A stretch of DNA of 35,413 nt, taken from positions 18,901-54,313 of the forward strand of contig NZ_LFIQ01000024.1 of NCBI RefSeq assembly GCF_001189245.1. The letters are read 5' to 3'. A program made the translations under genes and the position numbers. The DNA is from Bradyrhizobium pachyrhizi. Its GTDB lineage: Bacteria > Pseudomonadota > Alphaproteobacteria > Rhizobiales > Xanthobacteraceae. The notes under the pieces are model-generated. The model ran no database searches, was not told the DNA's origin, and worked only from the letters and a program-made list of their open reading frames with translations. Of the stretch, positions 8,894 to 17,560 are shown piece after piece (the first letter of the stretch is position 1; the number at the start of each line of letters is the position of its first letter).

Positions 8894-8919
8894 CTCCCTC
8901 GCTCCGCTCTTGCGGGGTC

Positions 8920-9050
8920 GAGACGAGCGAAACTCGGGTGGGGTGAGGGGCTCTCTCGGCCAGGCGGTGCGAGTTGCGAGACCTGTACCCCCTCGCCCGG
9001 ATCGCATCTTGCGATGCGATCCGACCTCTCCCCGCAAGCGGGAGAGGTAA
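8920..9050. repeat. Composite intergenic repeat element, copy 1 (with terminator-like hairpins)
   Basis: Between convergent genes. It contains GTCGAGACGAGCGAAACTCG, a 9-bp stem GGATCGCAT/ATGCGATCC (8999-9022) and a 9-bp stem ACCTCTCCC/GGGAGAGGT (9024-9048). The same building blocks reappear at 25.97-26.13 kb. The hairpins could terminate both the RND operon and the convergent reductase gene, although there is no T-tract. Confidence 0.65.
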
Positions 9051-9059
9051 GAAAGACCG

Positions 9060-10061
<1,002 letters not shown>

Positions 10062-10115
10062 TGGTGGTGTCTCCCCTCGCGTTGGTCGTTTCGCATGCAA
10101 TTGACTGCGACGCGC

Positions 10116-10143
10116 GCAGCGCCTTGCACAGATTGTGCGCTGC
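10116..10143. promoter_or_regulatory. Candidate operator dyad upstream of the MDR reductase
   Basis: Nested inverted repeats: outer arms GCAGCGC and GCGCTGC, with an inner GCACA-gat-TGTGC at 10126-10138. They lie 55-82 bases upstream of the reductase start and about 135-160 bases from the divergent symporter start. The size fits a dimeric repressor site, but no regulator is nearby. Confidence 0.3.
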
Positions 10144-10277
10144 ATGAACGCTAGTCCGCGCGCTGGCATTCCACAACGGGAACGTTTCGGCAAAGTCGCG
10201 CTGGACGCGAAGCGTGTTGCGTAGCTGCGTAAATCTGCCACACTTGCCCTCCGCCGGGAACTTACGGGGGTAAGAGA

Positions 10278-11567
10278 ATGTCCAGCAGGTTTACGCAGTA
10301 TATCCTGATTGCGATGGTCCTTGGCATCGCGATGGGGACGATTGTCTTCAACTACTTTCCTGACAGCCGTGCCGAGATCGCAGCAGACGTCAACCTGATC
10401 GCGATGCTGTTCCTGCGACTGATCAAGATGATCATTGCGCCGCTGGTTTTCGCGACCCTCGTCGGCGGCATCGCCCATATGGGAAGCGGTGCCAAGCTCG
10501 GCCGCATCTTTGCCAAGACCATGGGCTGGTTCGTCTCCGCCTCCTTCGTCTCGCTGCTGCTCGGCCTCGTGATGGTCAACCTGCTGCAGCCCGGCGCCAA
10601 CTTCCCCGGCACGCTGCCCGACAAGGCGCAGTCGACCGGACTGCCGGTGTCGGCGTTCTCGATCGAAAAATTCCTCACCCATCTGATCCCGACCTCGATC
10701 GCGGACGCGATGGCGCAGAACGAGATTCTGCAGATCGTCGTGTTCGCGGTGTTCTTCGCGGTTGCGCTCGGTGCGATGCCTGAACGGGCCAAGCCGATCA
10801 TGAGCCTGATCGACGACCTCGCGCACATCATGCTCAAGGTCACCGGCTATGTGATGCTGTTCGCGCCGCTCGCGGTGTGGGCCGCGATCATGGCGACCGT
10901 CTCGAAGAACGGCCTCGGCGTGCTCTGGAAGCTCATCGTCTTCATGGGCGGCTTCTATCTCTCGCTCCTGATCCTGTGGGGCATCCTGGTCGTCGTCGGG
11001 TTCATCGTGATCGGGCCACGCTACAGCCATCTCTTGCGGCTGATCCGCGAACCGCTGATGATCGCGTTCTCGACCGCCTCGTCGGAGGCTGCCTATCCGA
11101 AGACGCTGGAGGGGCTGAACAGGTTCGGCGCCTCCTCGCGCATCTCGGCCTTCGTGCTGCCGCTCGGCTATTCCTTCAACCTCGACGGCACGATGATGTA
11201 CTGCACCTTCGCGAGCATCTTCATCGCGCAGACCTACCACATCGAGATGTCGGTCGGCACGCAGCTCGCGATGCTGGCGACGCTGATGATCACCTCGAAG
11301 GGCGTCGCCGGCGTGCCGCGCGCGTCGCTGGTGGTGATCGCCTCGACGCTGGCGCAGTTCAACATCCCCGAGGCGGGCCTGCTGATGATCATGGGCATCG
11401 ACACCTTCCTCGACATGGGCCGCAGCGCCACCAACGTGATCGGCAACTCGCTGGCGACCGCCGTGGTCGCGAAGTGGGAGGGCGAGCTGAAGGCCGAGCA
11501 CGAGCTCGGGCCCGACGACGCAGTGCCGCAGGATGCGGTGCCCGGCGCCGTGATGGCCGGCCATTGA
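10278..11567 (+). CDS. Dicarboxylate/amino acid:cation symporter (DAACS family)
   Basis: 429 residues, the usual size for GltP/DctA/GltPh-type trimeric elevator transporters. The hairpin-1 serine-rich motif is FSTASSEAAYPK, TM7 carries SFNLDGTMMY (the family NMDGT position), hairpin 2 is SKGVAGVPRAS, and TM8 has DMGRSATNVIGNS. It imports glutamate, aspartate or C4-dicarboxylates with H+ or Na+. The conserved TM8 arginine is seen in DMGRSATN; selectivity is not settled by this. GGGGG lies about eight bases before the ATG. The next gene, 12 bases downstream, is a periplasmic amino-acid binding protein, an unusual partner for a secondary transporter. Confidence 0.93.
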   Translation: MSSRFTQYILIAMVLGIAMGTIVFNYFPDSRAEIAADVNLIAMLFLRLIKMIIAPLVFATLVGGIAHMGSGAKLGRIFAKTMGWFVSASFVSLLLGLVMVNLLQPGANFPGTLPDKAQSTGLPVSAFSIEKFLTHLIPTSIADAMAQNEILQIVVFAVFFAVALGAMPERAKPIMSLIDDLAHIMLKVTGYVMLFAPLAVWAAIMATVSKNGLGVLWKLIVFMGGFYLSLLILWGILVVVGFIVIGPRYSHLLRLIREPLMIAFSTASSEAAYPKTLEGLNRFGASSRISAFVLPLGYSFNLDGTMMYCTFASIFIAQTYHIEMSVGTQLAMLATLMITSKGVAGVPRASLVVIASTLAQFNIPEAGLLMIMGIDTFLDMGRSATNVIGNSLATAVVAKWEGELKAEHELGPDDAVPQDAVPGAVMAGH

Positions 11568-11579
11568 CGGGAGGAATGC

Positions 11580-12536
11580 ATGCATCGCGCCCGCTGGAGG
11601 CCGATACGGGCTGAAGCGCCTCTCCTGTCGACATGCCTGCTGTCAGTGTGCCTGCTGGCGGCAAGCCTGCTCTCTGGCCCAGTGTCCGCACAGCCGGCGG
11701 GCGAGGGGCTCAGCCCCACGCTCGCCAACATCAAGGCCACGCACACGGTGCGGATCGGCTATCGCGAAAGCTCGCTGCCGTTCTCGTTCCTCGATCACTC
11801 CAACCGGCCGATCGGCTACAGCCTCGAGCTGTGCGATGCGATCGTCGAGGAGATCGGGACCGAGGTCGACGACGCCAATCTCAAGGTCGACTACGTCAAG
11901 GTCACCTCCGACGACCGCATTCCGGCGGTCGTCGACAAGAAGATCGACCTCGAATGCGGATCGACCACGGCGAATGCCGAGCGCGGCAAGCAGGTCGCAT
12001 TCTCGCCGCTGATGTTCGTGGCCGGTACCAAGCTGATGGTGCCGAAGGCCTCCGGCGTCACCCAGGTCGCCGACCTGAAGGGCAAGACGGTGGTGGTGAC
12101 CAAGGGCACCACCAACGAGCAGGCGATGCACAATGTCGACGCCAAACAAAAGCTCGGCCTCAACATCGTCACCGCACCCGACCACGAGCAGTCCTACCAG
12201 ATGCTGGTGGACGGCAAGGCGGATGCGTTCGCGACCGATGACATCCTGCTCTACGGCCTGATCGCGCGGCACAAGTCGCAGGACAAGTTCCGCGTCACCG
12301 GCGACTACCTGTCCTACGATCCCTACGGCATCATGTACCGCAAGGGCGAGCCGCAGATGAAGGACGTGGTCGAACGGGCGTTCCGCAGGCTCGCCTCGAA
12401 TCGCGACATCGTCCCGCTCTACAACAAATGGTTCGTCGCCCGGCTGCCGACCGGCGAGAAGCTCAATGTCGCGCTGTCACCGCAGCTCGAAGAGGCCTTC
12501 AAGGCGCTCGACGATTCGCCGGGCGGGTCGAACTAA
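11580..12536 (+). CDS. Periplasmic amino-acid binding protein, SBP family 3 (glutamate/aspartate-like)
   Basis: 318 residues. A signal peptide ends near VSAQ (about residue 37), followed by a two-lobe family-3 solute-binding fold: TVRIGYRESSLPFSFLD at the start of lobe 1, ECGSTTANAERGKQVAFS containing the arginine that usually grips the ligand alpha-carboxylate, and VVTKGTTNEQAM in lobe 2. It resembles the GltI/AatJ class for acidic amino acids. GGGAGG sits five bases before the chosen ATG; another ATG four bases upstream is in a different frame. No ABC permease or ATPase follows, and the gene directly trails a symporter with a 12-base gap, so it may feed or regulate that symporter, or serve an ABC system encoded elsewhere. 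Confidence 0.9.
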   Translation: MHRARWRPIRAEAPLLSTCLLSVCLLAASLLSGPVSAQPAGEGLSPTLANIKATHTVRIGYRESSLPFSFLDHSNRPIGYSLELCDAIVEEIGTEVDDANLKVDYVKVTSDDRIPAVVDKKIDLECGSTTANAERGKQVAFSPLMFVAGTKLMVPKASGVTQVADLKGKTVVVTKGTTNEQAMHNVDAKQKLGLNIVTAPDHEQSYQMLVDGKADAFATDDILLYGLIARHKSQDKFRVTGDYLSYDPYGIMYRKGEPQMKDVVERAFRRLASNRDIVPLYNKWFVARLPTGEKLNVALSPQLEEAFKALDDSPGGSN

Positions 12537-12537
12537 C

Positions 12538-12582
12538 GCATGATCCGGAAAAGTGCGAAGCGGTTTTCCGAAAAGATCATGC
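12538..12582. repeat. GCATGATC-type intergenic palindrome
   Basis: Nested inverted repeat: outer arms GCATGATC/GATCATGC and an inner CGGAAAA/TTTTCCG pair around GTGCGAAGCGG. I recognise this as a recurring intergenic element in Bradyrhizobium-like genomes. It starts immediately after the binding-protein stop codon. Confidence 0.7.
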
Positions 12583-12596
12583 TCAAACAAAAGGCC

Positions 12597-12635
12597 AAAG
12601 CGCGATGACGATTCAACCTAATCTCATCGCGCTTT
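12597..12635. terminator. Strong hairpin after the binding-protein gene
   Basis: A perfect 12-bp stem, AAAGCGCGATGA and TCATCGCGCTTT, with a 15-base AT-rich loop. It lies downstream of the symporter/binding-protein pair and just before the convergent small secreted gene, so it could stop transcription from both sides. No long T-run follows, so termination is inferred. Confidence 0.5.
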
Positions 12636-12694
12636 AGCCGCGAATTTCGGCCTCTCGCTTTGCAGGAGAGGTCGCAAAGTCCGGCGCGCGCCGT

Positions 12695-12922
12695 TCACCG
12701 CCAATAGCGCCGCGACAAATCCAGGCACTGCCGGACCCAGTATCCATTCACGTGGATCAGCTGGCATGTGCTCGGAGGCGGCTCCTTGATGATCGGGTAG
12801 CCGTGGATGTCGATATTCGTCGGGGCCGTGACGCCGCGCCAAAACACCGCATTGGCGGCCGGAGGATTGAAGGCGGCGGCGAACGCCGCGAGTGCGACGA
12901 AGCTCAAAAGAAGTTTGCGCAT
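12695..12922 (-). CDS. Small secreted protein, unknown function
   Basis: 75 residues: a clear signal peptide (MRKLLLSFVALAAFAAAF, cleavage expected after AANA near residue 29), then a short mature chain with two cysteines (CQLIHVNGYWVRQC) and an aromatic C terminus. The ATG at 12920-12922 was preferred to an upstream in-frame TTG because it begins a standard signal sequence. I recognise the general type as a small exported protein common in this bacterial group but cannot assign a role. Confidence 0.65.
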   Translation of the reverse strand: MRKLLLSFVALAAFAAAFNPPAANAVFWRGVTAPTNIDIHGYPIIKEPPPSTCQLIHVNGYWVRQCLDLSRRYWR

Positions 12923-13041
12923 AATCTGTTTCCGGATCAATCAATGCACGGAAGCGTACTCCCTTGCGCAGGATGAGCAAGGCGCTGAATCGATCAAAAT
13001 GACGGCCAGAGCTTCCGTGCCGGCCGCACCACCGCCCCGCG

Positions 13042-13140
13042 TCAGCCGCCGCGGACTGCCATGCATGCGAGGGCAACGATGCCGACCGCCGCCAGAACAA
13101 CCATGACCTGGAAAACCGCGCGGCCAAGAATCGCACCCAT
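13042..13140 (-). CDS. Putative 32-residue single-span membrane protein
   Basis: A short frame encodes a 32-residue peptide with one hydrophobic span (about residues 8-28, FQVMVVLAAVGIVALACMAV) framed by a positive residue on each side (R7, R30) and ending in GG. A GGAG motif lies five bases before its ATG. Such small membrane proteins are common but easily missed. There is no homology evidence, and a chance frame of this length is possible; the hydrophobic composition together with a well-placed ribosome-binding site is the only support. Confidence 0.4.
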   Translation of the reverse strand: MGAILGRAVFQVMVVLAAVGIVALACMAVRGG

Positions 13141-13257
13141 CAAAGCTCCGTCGATCCGGCGGGATCTTCCTTCGAGTGTCCACGCGCCGCGATCTCTGGA
13201 GCATCATCGGCAGGCAAGATTCGGCTGTTGAAGTCAGCGAGCTCGTTGCTTCACCAG

Positions 13258-13515
13258 CTAATGTCGTTCGGCGACGATTCGATCGACTTGTCGCTTCAGC
13301 TCTGCTTCCATTTCGGAAATGACGTCGTGCGGCAGGCGAGCGCGGAGGCGATTGGCCGTCTCGTGCTGCATCCTGGGCTGCCTCGCGAGCGCGGGCCGTT
13401 CGATGGCCTGATCCTCGATCCATCGTCGAGAGGACGCATAACCTGTCGCGCCGGCCGTCACGTCAGTCCCGTAGGGTTCGCGAGGATCCTGATCCGACTG
13501 CACAACGTCCTTCAT
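13258..13515 (-). CDS. Small soluble hypothetical protein, candidate stress gene
   Basis: 85 residues, charged and without signal peptide or membrane span. The C-terminal half (LPHDVISEMEAELKRQVDRIVAERH) looks like an amphipathic helix. An excellent AGGAGG lies a few bases before the ATG, and a GGAAC-N17-CGTC promoter-like sequence sits 86-111 bases upstream. I preferred it to an overlapping plus-strand frame at 13228-13602, which lacks a ribosome-binding site. The function is unknown; the promoter type suggests control by the general stress sigma factor. Confidence 0.55.
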   Translation of the reverse strand: MKDVVQSDQDPREPYGTDVTAGATGYASSRRWIEDQAIERPALARQPRMQHETANRLRARLPHDVISEMEAELKRQVDRIVAERH

Positions 13516-13600
13516 GAGCTCTGCCTCCTGGCACTATCTCGCAAGAATTCCCTTGCTCAGGCCCGAACCATTCGGCTCGTCCGGCTTGTCGCCCATCAAT

Positions 13601-13626
13601 GACGCTGAAGCCTGCAAAGTTGTTCC
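13601..13626 (-). promoter_or_regulatory. Candidate EcfG-type general-stress promoter
   Basis: On the minus strand the sequence reads GGAAC, 17 bases, CGTC. The alphaproteobacterial general-stress sigma factor EcfG recognises GGAAC-N16/17-CGTT, so the -35 is perfect and the -10 has one mismatch. It points at the 85-residue small gene. GTTCCgcacGGAAC here also forms a short dyad (13622-13635). Confidence 0.4.
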
Positions 13627-13729
13627 GCACGGAACCTGCAAAGGTCTGCCGCAGTCAGCCTCATGAAGCGGGAACCAGAACCATCAGCATCCTCATTCGT
13701 TAACGGTGGTTGATCGTTCGGAGGTCGCC

Positions 13730-14086
13730 ATGGCTTACGCGAGACCAAGTCGTCAAATAGCAATTGTGGTCGAAGACGACACGATCCAGCGCGACATGAT
13801 TGCGCTGTTGTTGGAAGAAGGCCATTTCGACGTCATCCAGTGCGAGGACGCCGAGACGGCAGCGCTGGCCATCAAGATGCGTCATCCGTCGCTGGTGGTT
13901 ACCGATATCAAGCTCACGGGCAAAATGGATGGCGTCGAGCTTGCACGTTTGGTCGTCGATTGCGATCCGGGCGTGCGCGTTATGGTCATCTCGGGCCGGC
14001 CCCCGGACTGCGCGCTGCCTGAGGGCGTCAAGTTTTTCGAGAAGCCGGTTTATCCACCCACGCTGCTGCGAGAGCTGGCGTCGTAG
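13730..14086 (+). CDS. Single-domain response regulator (receiver only)
   Basis: 118 residues forming one CheY-like receiver domain: acidic pocket E15/D16/D17 (VEDD), phosphoacceptor D59 (VVTDIKL), the switch serine S88 in VISGRP, and K105 in FEKPV. There is no output domain, so it probably passes phosphate on or acts by protein contact. The ATG at 13730 has GGAGG five bases upstream; an in-frame start 24 bases earlier is less likely. It is followed 20 bases later by a 66-residue coiled-coil protein, probably in the same transcript. No histidine kinase is encoded nearby. Confidence 0.9.
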   Translation: MAYARPSRQIAIVVEDDTIQRDMIALLLEEGHFDVIQCEDAETAALAIKMRHPSLVVTDIKLTGKMDGVELARLVVDCDPGVRVMVISGRPPDCALPEGVKFFEKPVYPPTLLRELAS

Positions 14087-14106
14087 CTCTCGCCGATGGG
14101 TGGCCC

Positions 14107-14307
14107 ATGCAAGACGATCCCGAAATCGATTGGCACCGGGAGCAGATTGCGAAGAACCGGGAACTGATCGCGGAATTGCAATCCGGAAATACGGCGGGGA
14201 CTGACGTGTTTCCAGAGACGCAAGCCGAGATCGAGCGTCTCACGGCACAGATCGAGCAATCGGAATTGATCGTCGCCGCCTATGAGAAGGAGCACCCGCA
14301 AGACTGA
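14107..14307 (+). CDS. Small coiled-coil hypothetical protein
   Basis: 66 residues, acidic and strongly helical. Heptad-like runs (REQIAKNRELIAELQ and AEIERLTAQIEQSELIVAAY) are separated by a Gly/Thr turn. There is no signal peptide. It lies 20 bases after the response regulator, so co-expression is likely and it may be a partner or stabiliser. The ribosome-binding sequence is weak (GGGTGG). The function is unknown. Confidence 0.6.
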   Translation: MQDDPEIDWHREQIAKNRELIAELQSGNTAGTDVFPETQAEIERLTAQIEQSELIVAAYEKEHPQD

Positions 14308-14369
14308 TCGGGCGCTCACAGTGCAGGATCGCGCCGGCGAGCCCGCGTCGTCGGGCAGGGGAACGCTGC

Positions 14370-15305
14370 CTACGCGAACACTTCGTCCAGCGCGGCCGAA
14401 TACGCCGCCTCGACCAGCGCCGGATGCCGGCGCCCCAGCGCTTCCATCTTCACCCCGGAGTTCACCTCGAGGATTTTCCACGCGCCATCCGTGCGCACGA
14501 CGTCGATCGAGGCGTAGCGGATGTCGACGGCCTGCGCGGCCCTGATCGCGAGCGCGACGCAGGCCTCGCGCGTCGTGCCATCGGCGAGCAGCACGGGCTC
14601 CGCGCCGGCATCGAGGTTATGCCGCCAGTTGAGCAGAAGCTGTTCGCCGGCGGGCGGAACGGCGTCGAGCGCGGCGGCATCGAAATCCTCGGTCATGGTC
14701 TTGAGTTGCTCGGCCGTCGCGCTCGCCTGCGCCAGCGCGCGCAGCGATCTTATGCCGTCGCCGGTCATCGACGGGCGCGCCTTGCCGTAGACAATCAGCG
14801 CGCGCGCATCCAGCAGCACGACGCGCACCTCGTCCGCGATCTCGACATAGGGCGAGATGGCGAGACTTGGATGCGCGGCAAGGACGCGCGCGACCGCGGT
14901 CTCCAGTTGCGTTCGCGTCTTGACACGGAAGACAAGCTCGCCGGAGGTCCCCTCATTGGGTTTGACGACGAGCCCCTGGGGATGCTGCTCGAGCAGACGC
15001 TGCATCGCGTCCAGCGAGTCCGATCCCGGGATGTGCTTGCTGAGCTTCGCGCCCAAAAACAGCGTATGCGGAATGACGGGGACGCCGGCCGATGCCAGCA
15101 CGTCCGCGCAGGCCGATTTGTCGTTGGCGACCTGATGCGCGACCGCGCTGTTCAGCCCGACGTCGTAGCCGATCGCGAGCCGCCGCGCGTTGCCCCTGGT
15201 CATGGTGACCAGCCAGCCGCCGGACCGCACCTCGACGGCAATCGCGTGCGCCAAACAATATTTTTTGATGGTTTCCAGGAAGATTCGCTGGCTGATCAGG
15301 ACCAC
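14370..15305 (-). CDS. ATP-grasp ligase-like protein, orphan
   Basis: 311 residues with the ATP-grasp fold. NDKSACADVLASAGVPV (K63) is at the start of the central domain, GLVVKPNEGTSGELVF (K115) is the nucleotide loop, there is an arginine-bearing DEVRVVLLD strand, and the C-terminal metal-binding signature is ILEVNSG (E280, N282). It is closest in appearance to RimK, glutathione-synthase and cyanophycin-synthetase-type ligases, which join an acyl phosphate to an amine. The start is probably the GTG at 15303-15305 with GAAGGG upstream. No substrate-pathway genes adjoin it, so the product (peptide tag, glutathione-like compound or modified protein) is unknown. The opposite strand carries a similarly long frame without protein-like motifs. 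Confidence 0.8.
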   Translation of the reverse strand: MVLISQRIFLETIKKYCLAHAIAVEVRSGGWLVTMTRGNARRLAIGYDVGLNSAVAHQVANDKSACADVLASAGVPVIPHTLFLGAKLSKHIPGSDSLDAMQRLLEQHPQGLVVKPNEGTSGELVFRVKTRTQLETAVARVLAAHPSLAISPYVEIADEVRVVLLDARALIVYGKARPSMTGDGIRSLRALAQASATAEQLKTMTEDFDAAALDAVPPAGEQLLLNWRHNLDAGAEPVLLADGTTREACVALAIRAAQAVDIRYASIDVVRTDGAWKILEVNSGVKMEALGRRHPALVEAAYSAALDEVFA

Positions 15306-15602
15306 GAGATCATTTTCCCTTCACCGCGGTTTTCGTAGCAATTAATTGCCAGATCGATACCGATCTCAGCAAGTAAATTACCTGCAGTACCACGTGTTAA
15401 CGATGACGCGGTTGAACCTCTGCGCGAAATCGAACGACTGCCATTCTGAGATCGCAATTGCGCGCCAGTTGATCTTGACTATCTGCTGCATTGGCGCAAT
15501 GGACACGCGAGATCTTCAGTGATTTCGGCCACTTCCGCGCCGTCGCGAGCCGTCTAGAAATCAAACTATTCTAATTCTGGTCAGTCGAGAAAACGAAAAC
15601 CC
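15306..15602. promoter_or_regulatory. Divergent promoter region, ATP-grasp gene / ferredoxin reductase
   Basis: About 300 bases of lower GC content serve two divergent genes. A CTTGAC-like -35 element at 15474-15480 is followed 17 bases later by a poor -10. A second AT-rich patch at 15554-15573 contains TAGAA-N9-TTCTA. No gene or repeat is recognisable here. Confidence 0.35.
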
Positions 15603-16376
15603 ATGAGCGCGTTCTATCGAGAGAAAGTTCTTTCCGTTCAGCACTGGACCGATACGCTTTTCAGCTTCCGGGCGACCCGCGATTCCGGTTTCCGCTTCCA
15701 GAACGGGCAGTTTGCCATGATCGGCCTCGAGGTCGACGGCAGGCCGCTGCTGCGCGCCTATTCGATGGCGAGCGCCAATCACGAGGAAGAGCTCGAGTTC
15801 TTCTCGATCAAGGTGCAGGACGGCCCGCTCACCTCCAAGCTGCAGAAGATCCGCGAGGGCGACACCATCCTGGTCGGCCGCAAGGCGACCGGCACGCTGA
15901 TCACCGACAATCTGATTCCCGGCAAGCGGCTGATGCTGCTGTCGACCGGCACCGGCCTCGCGCCGTTCGCCAGCCTGATCAAGGATCCCGAGGTCTATGA
16001 TCGCTACGATCAGATCCTGCTGGTGCATGGCTGCCGCCAGGTCTCCGAGCTCGCCTATGGCGAGGAGCTGGTCGCCAAGCTGCGCGACGACGAACTGTTC
16101 GGGCCGCTGCTGTCCGAGAAGCTCTCATACTATCCGACCGTGACGCGCGAGCCGTTCCGCAACCGCGGCCGCATCACCGACCTGATCACCTCCAACCAGC
16201 TGTTCACCGATCTGCATCAGGGGCCGCTCGACATCGAGACCGACCGCATCATGATGTGCGGCAGCCCGGCGATGCTGGAAGAGCTGAAGCAGCTGTTCGA
16301 GACGCGCGGCTTCAAGGAAGGCAGCGGCAACACCCCCGGTCACTTCGTGATCGAGAAGGCGTTCGTCGAGCGCTGA
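15603..16376 (+). CDS. fpr: Ferredoxin--NADP(+) reductase
   Basis: 257 residues, the usual size of the bacterial FPR subclass. It has the FAD-binding RAYSMAS (residues 51-57), the NADP-binding STGTGLAPFASL (from residue 114), MMCGSPAML, and the short C-terminal extension ending FVER typical of bacterial rather than plastid enzymes. It transfers electrons between NADPH and ferredoxin or flavodoxin, supplying Fe-S cluster, stress-response or P450 reactions. It is monocistronic, followed by a REP pair. Confidence 0.94.
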   Translation: MSAFYREKVLSVQHWTDTLFSFRATRDSGFRFQNGQFAMIGLEVDGRPLLRAYSMASANHEEELEFFSIKVQDGPLTSKLQKIREGDTILVGRKATGTLITDNLIPGKRLMLLSTGTGLAPFASLIKDPEVYDRYDQILLVHGCRQVSELAYGEELVAKLRDDELFGPLLSEKLSYYPTVTREPFRNRGRITDLITSNQLFTDLHQGPLDIETDRIMMCGSPAMLEELKQLFETRGFKEGSGNTPGHFVIEKAFVER

Positions 16377-16400
16377 GGCCGTAGAGCGTCAGGATTGTCC

Positions 16401-16531
16401 GTCCTGGCGAAAGCCAGGACCATTACCACCGCTCCCTGTTTTGCGAAGGCTGGGGCCCCATCGGGCTCCAGCCTTTTGCATTGTGGTTATGGGTCCTGGC
16501 TCCCGTGCGCAATTGCGCATTAGGCCAGGAC
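16401..16531. repeat. Paired REP element with embedded palindrome (copy A)
   Basis: Two outward-facing REP stems flank a spacer. The first is GTCCTGGC-GAAA-GCCAGGAC (16401-16420). The middle holds AAGGCTGG/CCAGCCTT (16446-16475). The second stem GTCCTGGC/GCCAGGAC (16493-16531) has its loop replaced by a sequence containing the perfect palindrome TGCGCAATTGCGCA (16506-16519). This is a BIME-like arrangement in a 250-base intergenic region. Confidence 0.7.
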
Positions 16532-16628
16532 GACATCTGTGTATGTGGCGCCGTCCAATCTCCCACTGCTATAACGCCCCCAACGCCGCGCGGCCGTTGC
16601 GCGAACGCGGCGATCTGGGAGCAGCACC

Positions 16629-17498
16629 TTGTCCATCACCGATCCGGATGCACCGAAAACCGCCTTTGTGTTTGCCGGCGGCGGCAGCTTTGGCGCGATC
16701 CAGGTCGGCATGCTGCAGGCGCTGGCCGCGCATGGCGTGGTCGCCGACATGGTGGTCGGCTCCAGCGTCGGCGCACTGAACGGCGCGTTCTACGCCGGCG
16801 ACCCGACGGTCTCGGGCGTCGCGCGGCTGGCCGAGATCTGGCGCGGCCTCAACCGGCAGGACGTGTTTCCGGTGACGTGGCGGACGCTGGTGAGCTTCCT
16901 GTGGCGGCGCGACTTCCTGATCCCGCATGACGGCGTTCGCAAGCTGATCGACGACTACATCCCGTTCCGCAATCTCGAGGACGCGCGGATTCCGATCCAC
17001 ATCGTCACCACAGACATCATCAGCGGCGACAGCGTGGTGCTGTCGGAAGGCTCGACCGCGGAGGCGATCGTCGCATCGACCGCGATCCCGGGTGCGTTCA
17101 CGCCGGTGCATTACCGCGATCGTTTCCTGGCCGATGGCGCGATCTCCAGCAACACGCCGGTCCGCGTCGCGGTCAGGCACGGTGCCAAGCGCCTGATCGT
17201 GCTGCCGACCGGGCATGCCTGCGCCAACCAGGCGCCGCCGATCGGCGCGCTCGCCAATGCCCTGCACGCGCTGACGCTCCTGATCGCGCGGCAGCTCGTC
17301 AACGAGCTCGAGAACATCGGGCCCGATGTCGAGTACTTCGTGGTGCCGCCGCTCTGCCCGCTGGTCGGCTCGCCCTACGATTTCTCGCGGACTGCCGATC
17401 ACATTACCCGGGCACTCGACACCACCAACGCCTGGCTCGACGGCGACGGCCTGAGGCCGGGGCACATCCCGCACGAATTGCAGCCGCACGACCACTAG
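16629..17498 (+). CDS. Patatin-like phospholipase family protein
   Basis: 289 residues. It carries the oxyanion-hole glycine loop GGGSFG (17-22), the nucleophile elbow GSSVG with S46, and the catalytic aspartate D169 in LADGAISSNTPV, so the Ser-Asp dyad is intact. It should hydrolyse acyl esters of phospholipids or related lipids. There is no signal peptide, so it is likely cytoplasmic or peripheral to the inner membrane. The start is TTG, with GGGAG seven bases upstream (16617-16621); no better in-frame ATG precedes the glycine loop. It stands alone between two REP clusters. Confidence 0.88.
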   Translation: MSITDPDAPKTAFVFAGGGSFGAIQVGMLQALAAHGVVADMVVGSSVGALNGAFYAGDPTVSGVARLAEIWRGLNRQDVFPVTWRTLVSFLWRRDFLIPHDGVRKLIDDYIPFRNLEDARIPIHIVTTDIISGDSVVLSEGSTAEAIVASTAIPGAFTPVHYRDRFLADGAISSNTPVRVAVRHGAKRLIVLPTGHACANQAPPIGALANALHALTLLIARQLVNELENIGPDVEYFVVPPLCPLVGSPYDFSRTADHITRALDTTNAWLDGDGLRPGHIPHELQPHDH

Positions 17499-17560
17499 GC
17501 GGCATCCGCGGGTGATGACACCGCGTGGTGTGACGCCTCGAATCGAGAACCATCCCCATC

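Noticed and set aside
13228..13602. 124-codon plus-strand frame
   Set aside because: Overlaps the 85-residue minus-strand gene, which has a perfect AGGAGG and a promoter-like sequence; the plus frame has neither.
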